A stretch of 64,000 nucleotides of DNA from an uncultured Alsobacter sp. (GCF_945952055.1 NZ_CAMFHB010000001.1:62001-126000); one strand, 5' to 3'. Shown: positions 8,381 through 17,348, counted from the stretch's first letter. Notes: generated by a model from the letters alone, not told the origin. Translations and numbers: made by a program.

Positions 8381-9341
8381 GGGCCACCCGCGGGTCGAGC
8401 ACCGAGTAGAGCAGGTCGGCGACGAAGTTCATCACGATCAGGATCAGCGCGATGAACATGAAGGCGCCCTGGGCCAGCGGATAGTCGGAGGAGGCCACCG
8501 CGTCGACGAGCACGCGGCCGAGGCCCGGCCAGCTGAACACCGTCTCGACCACGACGTTGCCGCCGACCGAGGCGCCGAGCCCCAGCGCGAAGGCGGTGAC
8601 GACGGGGAGCAGCGCGTTGCGCGCGGCGTGCATCAGCAGGATCCGCCACTCGGGCAGGCCCTTCATGCGCGCCATCATCACGTAGTCCTCCTGCAGCACG
8701 TCGAGCATGTTCGAGCGCATGAGCAGGAGCGGCAGGCCCTGCAGGTAGAGGGCGAGCGTCATCGACGGCAGGATGAGGTGGTGCAGGAAGTCCGCCGAGG
8801 TCATCCGCGCCAAGGTCGACCCGTAGTCGGCGCCGGCCGAATTGGCGCCGCCCGACGGGAACCAGCCGAGCCCGAAGGCGAAGATGGCGAGCAGCACCAT
8901 GCCGAGCCAGAACTCCGGGGCGGCACGCAGCGTGAGCACGATGGGGATGCCCACGGCCTCGGCGATCGAGCCTCGCTTCCAGGCGAGCCACGCGCCCACG
9001 AGAACGCCGAAGATGTAGGCGATGGTGATCGAGAGCGCCGTCAGGGCGAGCGTGTTCGGCAGGACCTCGAAGATCATCTCGAAGACCGGCCGCTTGGACC
9101 GGAACGACGTGCCGAACTCGCCGCGCAGCACGTTGCCGAAATAGAGGGCGTATTGCTCGGGCAGCGAGCGGTCGAGGCCGAACTGCTTCTTCAGGGCCTC
9201 CTGCTGCTCGGCCGTGAAGGTCGTGTCGATGTAGGCCGCCGTGGGGTCGCCCGGCATCAGCCTGAACAGGAAGAACAGAAGCGTCGCCACGGCCCAGAGC
9301 ACCAGCAGCATCTGGCCAAAGCGGATCGCAACCGAACGCAT
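8373..9341 (-). CDS. Peptide-type ABC importer permease (DppB/OppB)
   Basis: A 322-residue permease with an N-terminal membrane segment (MLLVLWAVATLLFFLFRLMPGDP), the DppB signature LMPGDPTAAYI, and an EAA-like loop YVMMARMKGLPEWRILLMHAARN. It is encoded second in the operon, 95 bp after the substrate-binding protein, and overlaps the DppC-type gene by 8 bp. Confidence 0.93.
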   Translation of the reverse strand: MRSVAIRFGQMLLVLWAVATLLFFLFRLMPGDPTAAYIDTTFTAEQQEALKKQFGLDRSLPEQYALYFGNVLRGEFGTSFRSKRPVFEMIFEVLPNTLALTALSITIAYIFGVLVGAWLAWKRGSIAEAVGIPIVLTLRAAPEFWLGMVLLAIFAFGLGWFPSGGANSAGADYGSTLARMTSADFLHHLILPSMTLALYLQGLPLLLMRSNMLDVLQEDYVMMARMKGLPEWRILLMHAARNALLPVVTAFALGLGASVGGNVVVETVFSWPGLGRVLVDAVASSDYPLAQGAFMFIALILIVMNFVADLLYSVLDPRVAHG

Positions 9342-9436
9342 CCGTCACTCCGTGGAAGGCCGGCCGCCGCCCTTCGGCAGCCCGGCCTGGACATGCAACG
9401 GACGGGCCGCCTGGCCCGTCCGCCTGCTGCGAAGCC

Positions 9437-11104
9437 TCATTCCGGCTGCAGCGTTTCCTTCTTGCCGGTCGGGTAGCTGAGCTTCCCGCCGACCACCTCG
9501 TAGCCCGCCTTCTTCAGGATGGCCTTGGCCTCGTCGATGCTGGCCTTGGGCGGAGTGCCCGTGTGCCAGAACGGCAGCGCCGGCGAGATCATCGAGGAGG
9601 CCGGCACGGCGAAGCCGTTCCACGCCGCCTGGGCCATCAGGTTGCGGTTGACCGCGATCGAGAGAGCCTGCCGGAAGGCCGGATCGTCGAAGGGCTGGCG
9701 GCGCAGGTTGTGGCCGACGAAGCGCAGGCCCATGTCGACCGTGGAGGCGACCTGGATGTCCTTCTGCTGGGCGGCCATGTCGTTGAGGAGCTTCGGATCG
9801 CCGCGGTAGTCGGAGAGGAAGTTGACCTCGCCGCGCTTCAGCATGCCGAGCCCCGCCTCGTTGTTGGCGATGACGCGCAGGATGAAGCGGTCGAACTTCG
9901 GAGCCGCGAAGTGGTCGGCGTTCTTCTCGAGCACCACCTCCTCGTTCAGCTTGAAGCGGGCGACCTTGAAGGGGCCCGAACCGACCGGCTGCTTTTCCTG
10001 GTAGGACTCGGCGTTCTCGGGCTTGCCCGCCATGCCCGCCAGGACCGGCTCCCACACGTGCTTGGGGATCAGGTTGATCTTGGCGATGCTGGAGGTGAGG
10101 AACGAAGCGTTCGGCTCCTTCAGCTTGAAGCGCACCTTGCCCGGGCCCGTCACTTCCATCGAGGCGATGTTGGAGGAGAACGGCTTGTACATGGGCGACT
10201 TGTCGCCCATCGTCGCCTGGAAGGAGAACACGACGTCCTCGGCCGTTACCGGCTTGCCGTCATGCCACTTCATGTTCGGCTTCAGCTCGACGTCGAGCGT
10301 CGTCGCGTCGGCCCAGGTCACCTTCTGCGCGGCATAGGGCTTGGGCAGGCCATCCGGCCCGATGCGCATCAGGCGATCCCAGATGAGCTCGGTGACCCAG
10401 CTGTCGACCGCGCCCGAGATGTAGAGCGGGTTGATGGAGACCAGCGGATCGGTGGAGTTGGCGATGATGTCCTTCACCGTGCCGGCCGGAGCCGCCTGCG
10501 TGAAGGTCCAGAAATTACGGATGCCGATGCCCCCCTGGTCGACGACGGTGTCGGGCTTGAACACCGACGACAGGTAGCCGACCGTGTTCTTCGGGTGGAC
10601 GAGGAACACGTAGGGCGCGTCCTTGGCGACCATCGCCTGCGCCTTGGCGACCTCGGCCTTGCGCTTGGCCGGATCGGTCTCGCGGCGCTGCTGCTCCGCG
10701 ATGGCGTCGTACTCCTTGTTCGTATAGCCGACGAAGTTGAAGCCCTTCTCCGCCGTGGAGGAGTGGAACAGGTTGAAGACGAGCTCGTCCGGATCGGAAC
10801 GCTCGGGGCGGCCGACCATGCGCCACATGGTGGTGTCCCACTTCTGGCGGTTGAACCAGACGTAGTCGGACAGCTGCTGGCGCGGGAAGCCGCGGACCTC
10901 GACGTCGAGGCCGAGCTTGCGCCACTCCTGCGCGATGAGCTGGGCAGCCTGGTATTCCTGCGGGTCGGCCGCCTGGGCGGCCGTGGCCAGCACGATCTTG
11001 CGGATCGGGTCGCCGGCGGCGAGCGCGGGCGAAGCGACCATCAACGGCGCCGAGGCGACCGCGGCAAGCATGGACAGTGTCAGGACGCGACGATGAAGAT
11101 TCAT
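9437..11104 (-). CDS. Peptide-type ABC substrate-binding protein, apparently circularly permuted
   Basis: A 555-residue SBP_bac_5-type protein with a Sec signal peptide (residues 1-30, ending SPALAAG). The domain order is unusual. Residues ~35-200 read like the usual C-terminal lobe (AQLIAQEWRKLGLDVEV, SDPDELVFNLF, YTNKEYDAIAEQQR, VAKDAPYVFLVHPKN). Residues ~210-535 read like the usual N-terminal and middle parts (NMKWHDGKPVTAEDVVFSF, VGSGPFKV, FRQALSIAVNR, DEAKAILKKAGY). The protein ends just after the AGY segment, where ordinary members continue into the part found here at the front. It binds substrate in the periplasm and is the first gene of the operon, with an IclR-type palindrome 115 bp upstream of its start. 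Confidence 0.88.
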   Translation of the reverse strand: MNLHRRVLTLSMLAAVASAPLMVASPALAAGDPIRKIVLATAAQAADPQEYQAAQLIAQEWRKLGLDVEVRGFPRQQLSDYVWFNRQKWDTTMWRMVGRPERSDPDELVFNLFHSSTAEKGFNFVGYTNKEYDAIAEQQRRETDPAKRKAEVAKAQAMVAKDAPYVFLVHPKNTVGYLSSVFKPDTVVDQGGIGIRNFWTFTQAAPAGTVKDIIANSTDPLVSINPLYISGAVDSWVTELIWDRLMRIGPDGLPKPYAAQKVTWADATTLDVELKPNMKWHDGKPVTAEDVVFSFQATMGDKSPMYKPFSSNIASMEVTGPGKVRFKLKEPNASFLTSSIAKINLIPKHVWEPVLAGMAGKPENAESYQEKQPVGSGPFKVARFKLNEEVVLEKNADHFAAPKFDRFILRVIANNEAGLGMLKRGEVNFLSDYRGDPKLLNDMAAQQKDIQVASTVDMGLRFVGHNLRRQPFDDPAFRQALSIAVNRNLMAQAAWNGFAVPASSMISPALPFWHTGTPPKASIDEAKAILKKAGYEVVGGKLSYPTGKKETLQPE

Positions 11105-11218
11105 GCCTCTCCTCCCCTCAAGGACAGGGTGAAACGCGGGACGCGTTGGGTGGGCCGGAAACGGTCCGGCTGACCTGATGCAGAGATTGGCCTACTCGTT
11201 GCAGCACGTAAACTGCTT

Positions 11219-11233
11219 TTTCACTGGCTGAAA
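11219..11233. promoter_or_regulatory. Probable IclR operator before the peptide-importer operon
   Basis: TTTCACTGGCTGAAA is an exact copy of 1343-1357 upstream of the M28 gene. A chance repeat of a 15-base palindrome in front of two functionally related units is unlikely. It lies about 115 bp upstream of the binding-protein start. Confidence 0.65.
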
Positions 11234-11338
11234 CAAGTCAGCTGTGTGACACGGCGTCCCGTGGGGGATGAGGGAATGTCGTCGTCAGGTCTCGGTGGCC
11301 AATTTCGCTTGTCAGCCAAGGCCTGAATCCCTCCGCTC

Positions 11339-11426
11339 CTCCTGCCCGGGCTCGGCGCGGGCATCGACGACTTTGCCGGGGCCATCCTCACGTCGTGGGT
11401 GGCCGGGCCAAGCCCGGCCATGACGG
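11339..11426. repeat. Family B palindrome (CCCGGGC...GGCCGGGCCAAGCCCGGCC type)
   Basis: A diverged copy with outer CCTGCCCGGGCTCGG and inner GGCCGGGCCAAGCCCGGCC hairpins and a central GTCGTGG. It lies downstream of the dehydrogenase stop. Copies recur at 13742-13833, 28588-28677, 42421-42508 and 60876-60967. Confidence 0.75.
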
Positions 11427-11458
11427 CGGAGAGGGGTACGCGAGCTGGACCACCCCCC

Positions 11459-12472
11459 TCACAGCGACACCATCGCCTTGATCGTCCCCGATGCCGGATC
11501 GGTCCAGCGCGCGATCTGCGTGGGCACCGCGTCGAGCCCGCAGCGGTGGGTCACAAGCCGCGACACCGGCACCTTGCCGGCCTGCATGGCGGCGAGCACC
11601 GTCTCGAAGTCCTCGGCCAGCGCATTGCGGCTCGCGAGCAGCCGCATCTCGCGCTTGTGGAACTCGGGGTCCGAGAAGGACAGGTCCGTGCGCACGATCC
11701 CGACCATGACGTAGGTGCCGGTGTGCGCCACCAGACCGAACGCGGCCTCCATCGACTTCGGGTTGCCGGTCGCGTCGAACACGACGTCGAACATGTCGCC
11801 GCCGGTGAGCGAAGCAAGCGCCGCCGCCGCTTCCGGGCCGGCCATCACCGTCTCCGGGACGCCGAGCGCGTCCTTGCAGAACGCGAGCCGGCCGGTGTTC
11901 ATGTCCATCATGGTCACGGGGGCCCCGCGCAGGCCGGCGAAAAGCGCCACGCCAAGGCCGATCGGGCCGGCTCCCACCACGAGGACGCGGTCCTGCGAAC
12001 CGAGGCCGCTGCGGCTCACGGCATGGGCGCCGATGGCGAGGAACTCGACGGTCGCGGCGTCGTCGAGCGAGATGCCCTCCGCCTTGAAGACGTTGCGGGC
12101 GGGAAGCGCGAGATACTCGCCCATGCCGCCGTCGCGGTGGACGCCGAGCACGCCGATGCTCATGCAGCAGTTCGGCCGCCCACGCCGGCACGCATGGCAG
12201 GTGCCGCAGGCGATGTAGGGATTCACATAGACCGGATCGCCGATCGACAGGCGCCCGCCGGCCGGTGCCGCGACGACCTCGCCGGCGAGTTCGTGGCCGA
12301 GCACACGGGGGTATTCGAGATAGGGATGCTTGCCCGCGACGATGTGCAGGTCGGTTCCGCACACCCCGACGCGGCGGATGCGCAGCACGACGTCGTCGTC
12401 TCCCGCGGGCACGGGATCGGGACGATCGAGCACGGCGACGCGGCCGGGTTCGAGGCAGCAGACGACTTTCAT
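11459..12472 (-). CDS. Zinc-dependent alcohol/polyol dehydrogenase (MDR)
   Basis: A 337-residue NAD(P)-dependent medium-chain dehydrogenase. Catalytic zinc ligands are in VGVCGTDLH and GHELAG. A structural zinc loop CGTCHACRRGRPNCC has its cysteines intact, and the Rossmann motif is VLVVGAGPIGLGVALF. Relatives include L-idonate, sorbitol and L-gulonate 5-dehydrogenases (RspB-like). It is divergent from the mannonate-dehydratase-like gene, which recalls the rspA/rspB pairing of an aldonate dehydratase with an aldonate dehydrogenase. A role in sugar-acid oxidation is therefore inferred. The exact substrate cannot be read from the sequence. Confidence 0.87.
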   Translation of the reverse strand: MKVVCCLEPGRVAVLDRPDPVPAGDDDVVLRIRRVGVCGTDLHIVAGKHPYLEYPRVLGHELAGEVVAAPAGGRLSIGDPVYVNPYIACGTCHACRRGRPNCCMSIGVLGVHRDGGMGEYLALPARNVFKAEGISLDDAATVEFLAIGAHAVSRSGLGSQDRVLVVGAGPIGLGVALFAGLRGAPVTMMDMNTGRLAFCKDALGVPETVMAGPEAAAALASLTGGDMFDVVFDATGNPKSMEAAFGLVAHTGTYVMVGIVRTDLSFSDPEFHKREMRLLASRNALAEDFETVLAAMQAGKVPVSRLVTHRCGLDAVPTQIARWTDPASGTIKAMVSL

Positions 12473-12645
12473 GGTGGGGCTCCGGCGGGCTGGGGATCCA
12501 GACTAGGGTCCGCGGCCGACGCCTGTCGAGGCATCGTCGATGCTGCATTGCGGCAGAGCCCGTGGGGCCCAGCCATGCCCGGCGGCCGATTGTGCAGCGC
12601 GACCGGCGCTGCTTCACTCCGGGCACAAAGCCGGAGCCTCTGCCC

Positions 12646-13641
12646 ATGTATCTCGGAACCCAGACCCCTGCCCGCGACGACGACGATTTCCGCGTCTTCG
12701 CCCAGTTGGGCGTGAACCACGTCTGCGCCGACCCGCCGGGCAATCCGCACGACTGGACGCTCGACGATCTCCTGCGCCACCGCGAGCGGGTGGAGAGCTT
12801 CGGCCTGGTCCTCGACATGGTCGAATTGCCCTTGAACTCCCGGCCGGTCGAGGAGCAGAAGAGCCCGGACATCCTGACCAAGGGGCCGGACCGCGATCGC
12901 CAGATCGACAGCATCTGCGCGCTCATCGAGCGGGTGGGTCGGGCCGGCATCCCGTCGGTGAAGTACAACATGAACCTGATCGGCATCCCGCGCACGCCGC
13001 CGGAGCCGGGCCGGGGCGGTTCGCTCAACGCGGCGTTCCGGTGGGACCTCACCGACCAGAACGCCCCTCCCGGACTCGCGGGGGTTCTGCCCGAGGACGA
13101 GAACTGGGAGCGGATCGACTACTTCCTGGCGCGCGTGGTGCCGGCGGCGGCCGCCGCCAAGGTGCGCCTCGCCTGCCACCCGCACGATCCCTACACGCCG
13201 CCGGGCTATCGCGGCGTCACGCGCGTGCTGGGCACGGTCGACGGGCTGAAGCGCTTCGTGCAGATGCACGAGAGCCCGTGGCACGGGCTCAACTTCTGCC
13301 AGGGCACGGTCGGCGAGATGCTCGACGATCCGGACAAGGAGATCGACGACGTGATCCGCTGGTTCGGCTCGCGGGGCAAGATCTTCAACCTGCACTTCCG
13401 CAACATCCGCGGTCGCAAGCTCTCCTTCATGGAAACCTTCCCAGAGGAAGGCGACATGGACATGCTGCGCTCGCTCAAGGTCTTTGCCGAGGTCGGCTAT
13501 AAATACATGGTCATGCCCGACCACGTGCCGAAGATCGCCGGTCGCGATCCGCAGATGACGGCCTTCGCCTTCGTCTACGGCTACATCGCCGCGGCGCTGC
13601 AGGCCGCCGAGGCTGCCTATCCGGGATCGACGCAGCGGTAA
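12646..13641 (+). CDS. Mannonate dehydratase-like (UxuA family) TIM-barrel enzyme
   Basis: The start is ATG 12646 (MYLGTQTPARDDDDF), 173 bp from the divergent dehydrogenase; an upstream extension is open but lacks coding character. The 331 residues carry the metal-site pattern of UxuA-type dehydratases: His178 in CHPHDPYTPPGYRG, Cys218 in NFCQG, His250 in FNLHFRN and Asp292 in MPDHVP. UxuA removes water from D-mannonate to give 2-keto-3-deoxygluconate. The protein is shorter than E. coli UxuA (about 394 aa), so another aldonate or an isomerase activity is possible. The neighbouring dehydrogenase supports sugar-acid catabolism. Confidence 0.75.
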   Translation: MYLGTQTPARDDDDFRVFAQLGVNHVCADPPGNPHDWTLDDLLRHRERVESFGLVLDMVELPLNSRPVEEQKSPDILTKGPDRDRQIDSICALIERVGRAGIPSVKYNMNLIGIPRTPPEPGRGGSLNAAFRWDLTDQNAPPGLAGVLPEDENWERIDYFLARVVPAAAAAKVRLACHPHDPYTPPGYRGVTRVLGTVDGLKRFVQMHESPWHGLNFCQGTVGEMLDDPDKEIDDVIRWFGSRGKIFNLHFRNIRGRKLSFMETFPEEGDMDMLRSLKVFAEVGYKYMVMPDHVPKIAGRDPQMTAFAFVYGYIAAALQAAEAAYPGSTQR

Positions 13642-13949
13642 GAAGCGCCTGGGAGACGGTGCGTCCTTCGACACGCCCGCTTCGCGGGCTGCTCACAGCT
13701 TGTGAATCTTTGTCTCAGTCCGGCTTGCACCTCCCTCTCCGCGTCCTGGCCGGGCTTGGCCCGGCCATCCACGACTTCAGGATGGCCCGGGCAAAGTCGT
13801 GGATGCCCGGGCCAAGCCCGGGCAAGACGGCGAAGAGGGTGTTGTGAACGCGAAAACTGAGGCACAGGTCGACCCGCGAGATTGATTCACAAGCTCTGAG
13901 CAGCCGCTGCAGGCGGCGTGTCGAAGGACGCAGGATGCCTGCGCCTCCC
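13642..13949. other. Convergent intergenic region filled by nested repeats
   Basis: The 308 bp between the dehydratase stop and the kinase stop consist almost entirely of a family A palindrome split by a family B palindrome (13655-13933). No gene is apparent. Confidence 0.7.
13655..13933. repeat. Family B repeat nested inside a family A palindrome
   Basis: The outer arms are TGCGTCCTTCGACACGCCCG... extending to CACAGCTTGTGAATC (13660-13707) and the inverse GATTCACAAGCT...GTGTCGAAGGACGCA (13882-13932). Between them lies a complete family B element (13742-13833) with an inverted ACGACTT/AAGTCGT centre. The arms of A remain paired across the insertion, which is most simply explained by B moving or recombining into A. 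Confidence 0.7.
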
Positions 13950-16900
13950 TCACCCGTTCACCAGAACCTCGATCCTCTCGATCAGCTGCGGACCCGAGAT
14001 CGGCTTTCGCAGGAGCGCGTAGGTGCCGGGCAGGGCCTCGGCGAGGGCGGGCTCGGTGGCGCTGGTGGCGAAGCCCGTGAGCAGGATCGCGGGCAGGTCC
14101 CTGCGGCGGCGCTGGGCTTCGCGGATCACGGCGATGCCGTCCATGCCGGGCATGGACAGGTCCGAGACGAGGAGGTCCACGGGCTCGCCACGATCGAGCA
14201 TCGAAAGGGCCTCGACGCCTCGCTCCGCCTGCAGGACGAGATAGCCGGCATTGCCCAACTGTTCGGCCGTGACCGTGCGCACGATGGTGTCGTCGTCGAC
14301 GAGCAGGATGCGCCGGCCCCGGCCATCGGACGCGGCCGTCTTGTCCGCGGGCGCGGCGGTCTCGCGGGCGTCCATCCCCGCCACGGGAAACCAGGTCGCG
14401 ACGGTGGTGCCCTGCCCCGGTGCGCTCTCGATCGAGAGACCGCCGCCGCTCTGCTCGGCGAAGCCCTTGGCCATCGCGAGACCCAGGCCGGTTCCCTTGC
14501 CGCGCGGCTTCGTCGTGAAGAAGGGCTCCGTCGCGCGGGCAAGCACGTCCGGCGGCATGCCTTCGCCTGTATCGATCACCTTCAGGCAGACCACCGGAAC
14601 GGGCTCCCCGTGCCCGTTGGTGCGCATGTCGGTTCGGCGCGCGGCCAGCCTCAGGACGCCGCTGCCGTCCATGGCGTCGCGCGCATTGGTGGCCAGGTTG
14701 ACCAGCATGGTCTCCAGCTGGCCCTTGTCGGCGAACAGGGCAGGGACGCCGTCCTCGACCTCGACGTCGACCCGGATGCCCGATCCGAGCGTATGGCTGA
14801 GGATCTCCTGCATCCCGTCCAGCAGCGCCCGGACGGCGACGGCCTCGGCGCGCAGGTCACCCCGGCGGGAAAAGGCGAGGAGGCGGCGCGTCACCCCGGC
14901 GCCCCGCTCCGTCGCCTCGCCGATCAGCCGGGCATAGCGCCGGACGCTGTCGGGATCGCCGGCCCGCTTGGCGAGGAGCAGCGCTCCGCCCTGGACGGCG
15001 TGCAGGACGTTGTTGAAGTCGTGGGCGATGCCCCCCGCGAGTTGCCCGAGCGCTTCCATGCGCTGGCTGTGGGCGAGGCGCTGCTGGGCGTCCTCCAGCT
15101 CCTTCGTGCGCTCGGCAACCAGCCTTTCGAGATCGGCCTTGTCGCGGGTCAGGATCGCCTGCGCCTGCCTCGCCGCGGTGACGTCGACGACGGTGCCCAC
15201 CAGCCGGATGGCCCGCCCGTCGCGATGGTACGTCCTCCATTGGGCCGAGATCCTTCGCTCTGGATCCCCGTTCCTGGGCCTGACGCGATACTCGCAGCCG
15301 GTGTCCGCGCCGTCGTCCTGCTTCAGCGACCATCGAAAGCGGTCCCGGACCATCGGCACGTCGTCGGGATGGATGCCATCGAGACAGACCTGCAAGGTCA
15401 CAGGGGCACCGGGCTCCATGCCCCACATCGCACGGACGCGATCGTCCCAGGTGAGTTCGTCGGTCTCGATGTTGAAGTCGAAGACGCCGATCTGCCCCGC
15501 GTCCGTCGCCAGCCGGAAACGCGTCTCGCTTTCGGCGAGGGCCGCGAGCGTGCGCCTCTCGGCGTCGATGTCGATCAGCGCCACCACGCCGCCGATCAGG
15601 TGCCCGCCCGCGTCCCTGACGGCGCGACCCATGATCCTCGTCCAGGCCAGGGTGCCGTCGCCCCTCTGGTACTGGACCTCGATGACGGGATTGTCCTCGT
15701 GGGCCACGACCATCCGCGCGAGCGGATACTCGTGGCTCTCGACCTTGCGGCCGTCGGCGTGGAAGGCCACCCATTCGCCATAGCTGTGGATGTCCGGCGA
15801 ATGGAGGACCGGATGCCCCAGCATCTTCTCGACATAGCTGTTGCCCTCGACGATCTGCCCCGATGGCAGTTCGGCCATCACGAGACCCACGGGCACGGTT
15901 TCCACGATCGTGTGCAGGCGCGCCTGGCTGAGGGCCAGCTGCGTCTCCGCCTCGCGCTGGGCCGTGACGTCGGTCAGGGCCTCGAGCACGTTCGGCCCCG
16001 CCGGTGAGGAGCGACGCAGGCGCTTGACGGCCCGGACGACGATGGCCGTGCCGTCGCGACGGATCTGCCTCAGGTCACCCTCCCACTCGCCTTCGGCCTC
16101 CAGCCGGGCCGAGATCCTGGCGAAGGTGTCGGGGTAGGTGGTGTGCAACAGGTCCTGGGCCTTGCGCCCCAACGCCTCCGCGGCCGTCCAGCCATAGAGC
16201 CGCTGGCAACCGTCCGACCAGTAGCGGATCGTGCCGTCGGGACGGCGCGTCATGAACGCCCCGGCATCGAGCGTGGCGAGCAGTTCGCGCAGGCGCCGGT
16301 CCTTGTCTTTCTCCAGGCTGACGTCGCGGGCGATGGTGGCCAGCCCGAGCTGCCGGCCGGTCCTGTCGCGAAGCGCGACCACCGTGCGATGCGTTTCCAC
16401 GACGGTGCCGGCGGCGCGGTTCAGAAGCCGCATCTCGCCGGTCCAGGTGCCGGTCCGCTCGATGGCCGGCCGCACCTCCGTCTCGAGCCGCGGCCGTTGT
16501 TCCGGGGCGACGCAGGAGGGGAGATCGACCGCGGAGACGTCCTCGCCTTCCGGGACGCCGAGCATGCGGCGACCGCCCCGGTTCATGTAGGTCACGCGCC
16601 CGTCGGGGTCGGCCAGGGCGACGAGATCGGGGATGGTCTCCACCAGTTGCTGCAGGAGCTGACGCTGACGGTCCTCGGCCTGCCGCTCGGTCACGTCCAG
16701 CTCGACGACCACGCCGCCGACAATGGCACCCGCCGCATCGCGGATCGGCGCGGCGTTGTTGATGTAGAAGCGGTGGGGGCCTCCATCGAAGGGCTGGCAT
16801 TCGATCAGCTCGTTGCGGGTGGTCTCCCCGCGCAGCAAGGCGCGCGCCATGGCCCAGTCGCCGGCTTCCATGCGCCGGCCGGTCTCACCGTCCCACCCGA

Positions 16901-17135
16901 GCCACTCGCCGTAGTTCTCCCAGCTCCCCGTCTCGGGAGGCACGCCCCAGAGCGCGCGATTGGCGGCATTGTCCAGGACGAGGCGGCCCGAGGCGTCGGC
17001 GATGATGACGCCCACGGGCAAGGCGTCGAGGAGAGCCCGAAGGCGCCCTTCGCTCAGGCGCAATTCCTCGCGGAGGCGCAGGTTCTCCTGCGCGAGATCC
17101 GGTGCGCTGGGGGACGGCGTTTCTCGCGTGACCAT
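13950..17135 (-). CDS. Multi-PAS hybrid sensor histidine kinase with receiver domain
   Basis: A 1061-residue soluble hybrid kinase; no transmembrane segment is evident. It begins with a short coiled coil, then at least five PAS-like modules (starting near ALLDALPVGVIIADASGR, LVETIPDLVALADPDGR, LLATLDAGAFMTRRPDG, TIVETVPVGLVMAELPSG and RFRLATDAGQIGVFDFN). A coiled coil leads to the H-box GGIAHDFNNVLHAVQGG (His705) and an HATPase domain with DTGEGMPPDV and KGTGLGLAMAKGF. A C-terminal receiver domain has Asp992 in VSDLSMPGMDG. The receiver-at-the-end layout with an FNN-type H-box matches HWE/CckA-like blue-light or redox sensors. It is divergent from the apiose operon, with a 213-bp spacer. No separate response regulator is adjacent. 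Confidence 0.9.
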   Translation of the reverse strand: MVTRETPSPSAPDLAQENLRLREELRLSEGRLRALLDALPVGVIIADASGRLVLDNAANRALWGVPPETGSWENYGEWLGWDGETGRRMEAGDWAMARALLRGETTRNELIECQPFDGGPHRFYINNAAPIRDAAGAIVGGVVVELDVTERQAEDRQRQLLQQLVETIPDLVALADPDGRVTYMNRGGRRMLGVPEGEDVSAVDLPSCVAPEQRPRLETEVRPAIERTGTWTGEMRLLNRAAGTVVETHRTVVALRDRTGRQLGLATIARDVSLEKDKDRRLRELLATLDAGAFMTRRPDGTIRYWSDGCQRLYGWTAAEALGRKAQDLLHTTYPDTFARISARLEAEGEWEGDLRQIRRDGTAIVVRAVKRLRRSSPAGPNVLEALTDVTAQREAETQLALSQARLHTIVETVPVGLVMAELPSGQIVEGNSYVEKMLGHPVLHSPDIHSYGEWVAFHADGRKVESHEYPLARMVVAHEDNPVIEVQYQRGDGTLAWTRIMGRAVRDAGGHLIGGVVALIDIDAERRTLAALAESETRFRLATDAGQIGVFDFNIETDELTWDDRVRAMWGMEPGAPVTLQVCLDGIHPDDVPMVRDRFRWSLKQDDGADTGCEYRVRPRNGDPERRISAQWRTYHRDGRAIRLVGTVVDVTAARQAQAILTRDKADLERLVAERTKELEDAQQRLAHSQRMEALGQLAGGIAHDFNNVLHAVQGGALLLAKRAGDPDSVRRYARLIGEATERGAGVTRRLLAFSRRGDLRAEAVAVRALLDGMQEILSHTLGSGIRVDVEVEDGVPALFADKGQLETMLVNLATNARDAMDGSGVLRLAARRTDMRTNGHGEPVPVVCLKVIDTGEGMPPDVLARATEPFFTTKPRGKGTGLGLAMAKGFAEQSGGGLSIESAPGQGTTVATWFPVAGMDARETAAPADKTAASDGRGRRILLVDDDTIVRTVTAEQLGNAGYLVLQAERGVEALSMLDRGEPVDLLVSDLSMPGMDGIAVIREAQRRRRDLPAILLTGFATSATEPALAEALPGTYALLRKPISGPQLIERIEVLVNG

Positions 17136-17203
17136 CGTGGGGCCGGGGGATCCCTGGGAGCCCCAGATTACCCCAGTCTAAGCATTGAAACCAAAGGGTT
17201 TTT

Positions 17204-17221
17204 TGATGATCTGCATCATCA
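17204..17221. promoter_or_regulatory. Perfect inverted repeat in the kinase/apiose divergent promoter
   Basis: TGATGAT-CTGC-ATCATCA is a 7-bp perfect inverted repeat between the divergent starts at 17135 and 17349. It has no T-run in either exit direction, so it is more likely an operator than a terminator. The binding factor is unknown. Confidence 0.35.
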
Positions 17222-17288
17222 TGCCATTTGCCGAATGAGCAAGAATTCCTTGCGGCCGCGTTGCTGCGAGCCCCGCGGATGAACGCTC

Positions 17289-17318
17289 TTGCAGCGCTCC
17301 CGTCAACTGGTATGATGA
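17289..17318 (+). promoter_or_regulatory. Sigma70-like promoter overlapping a GGTAT operator motif for the apiose operon
   Basis: TTGCAG (17289-17294) and TATGAT (17311-17316) are separated by 16 bp, a plausible -35/-10 pair. The -10 lies inside AACTGGTATGATGA (17305-17318), which is repeated exactly, inverted, at 30073-30086 before the apiosidase gene. NanR-type GntR regulators recognise GGTATA repeats, and the operon encodes such a regulator. Repression by occluding the -10 is inferred. Confidence 0.6.
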
Positions 17319-17348
17319 GTACACGAGTGATCTCCAGAGAGAGGCACC

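Larger units (their letters stand above)
11105..11458. other. Intergenic region: promoter of the importer operon plus repeat
   Basis: This stretch between the start of the importer operon and the end of the alcohol dehydrogenase gene holds the operator at 11219-11233 and the palindromic repeat at 11339-11426. No convincing gene is seen; short open frames here lack start context and coding character. Confidence 0.6.

Noticed and set aside
12265-12645. An N-terminal extension of the mannonate-dehydratase-like protein
   Set aside because: The extension is arginine-rich antisense to the dehydrogenase gene and lacks family similarity; ATG 12646 gives the expected start.
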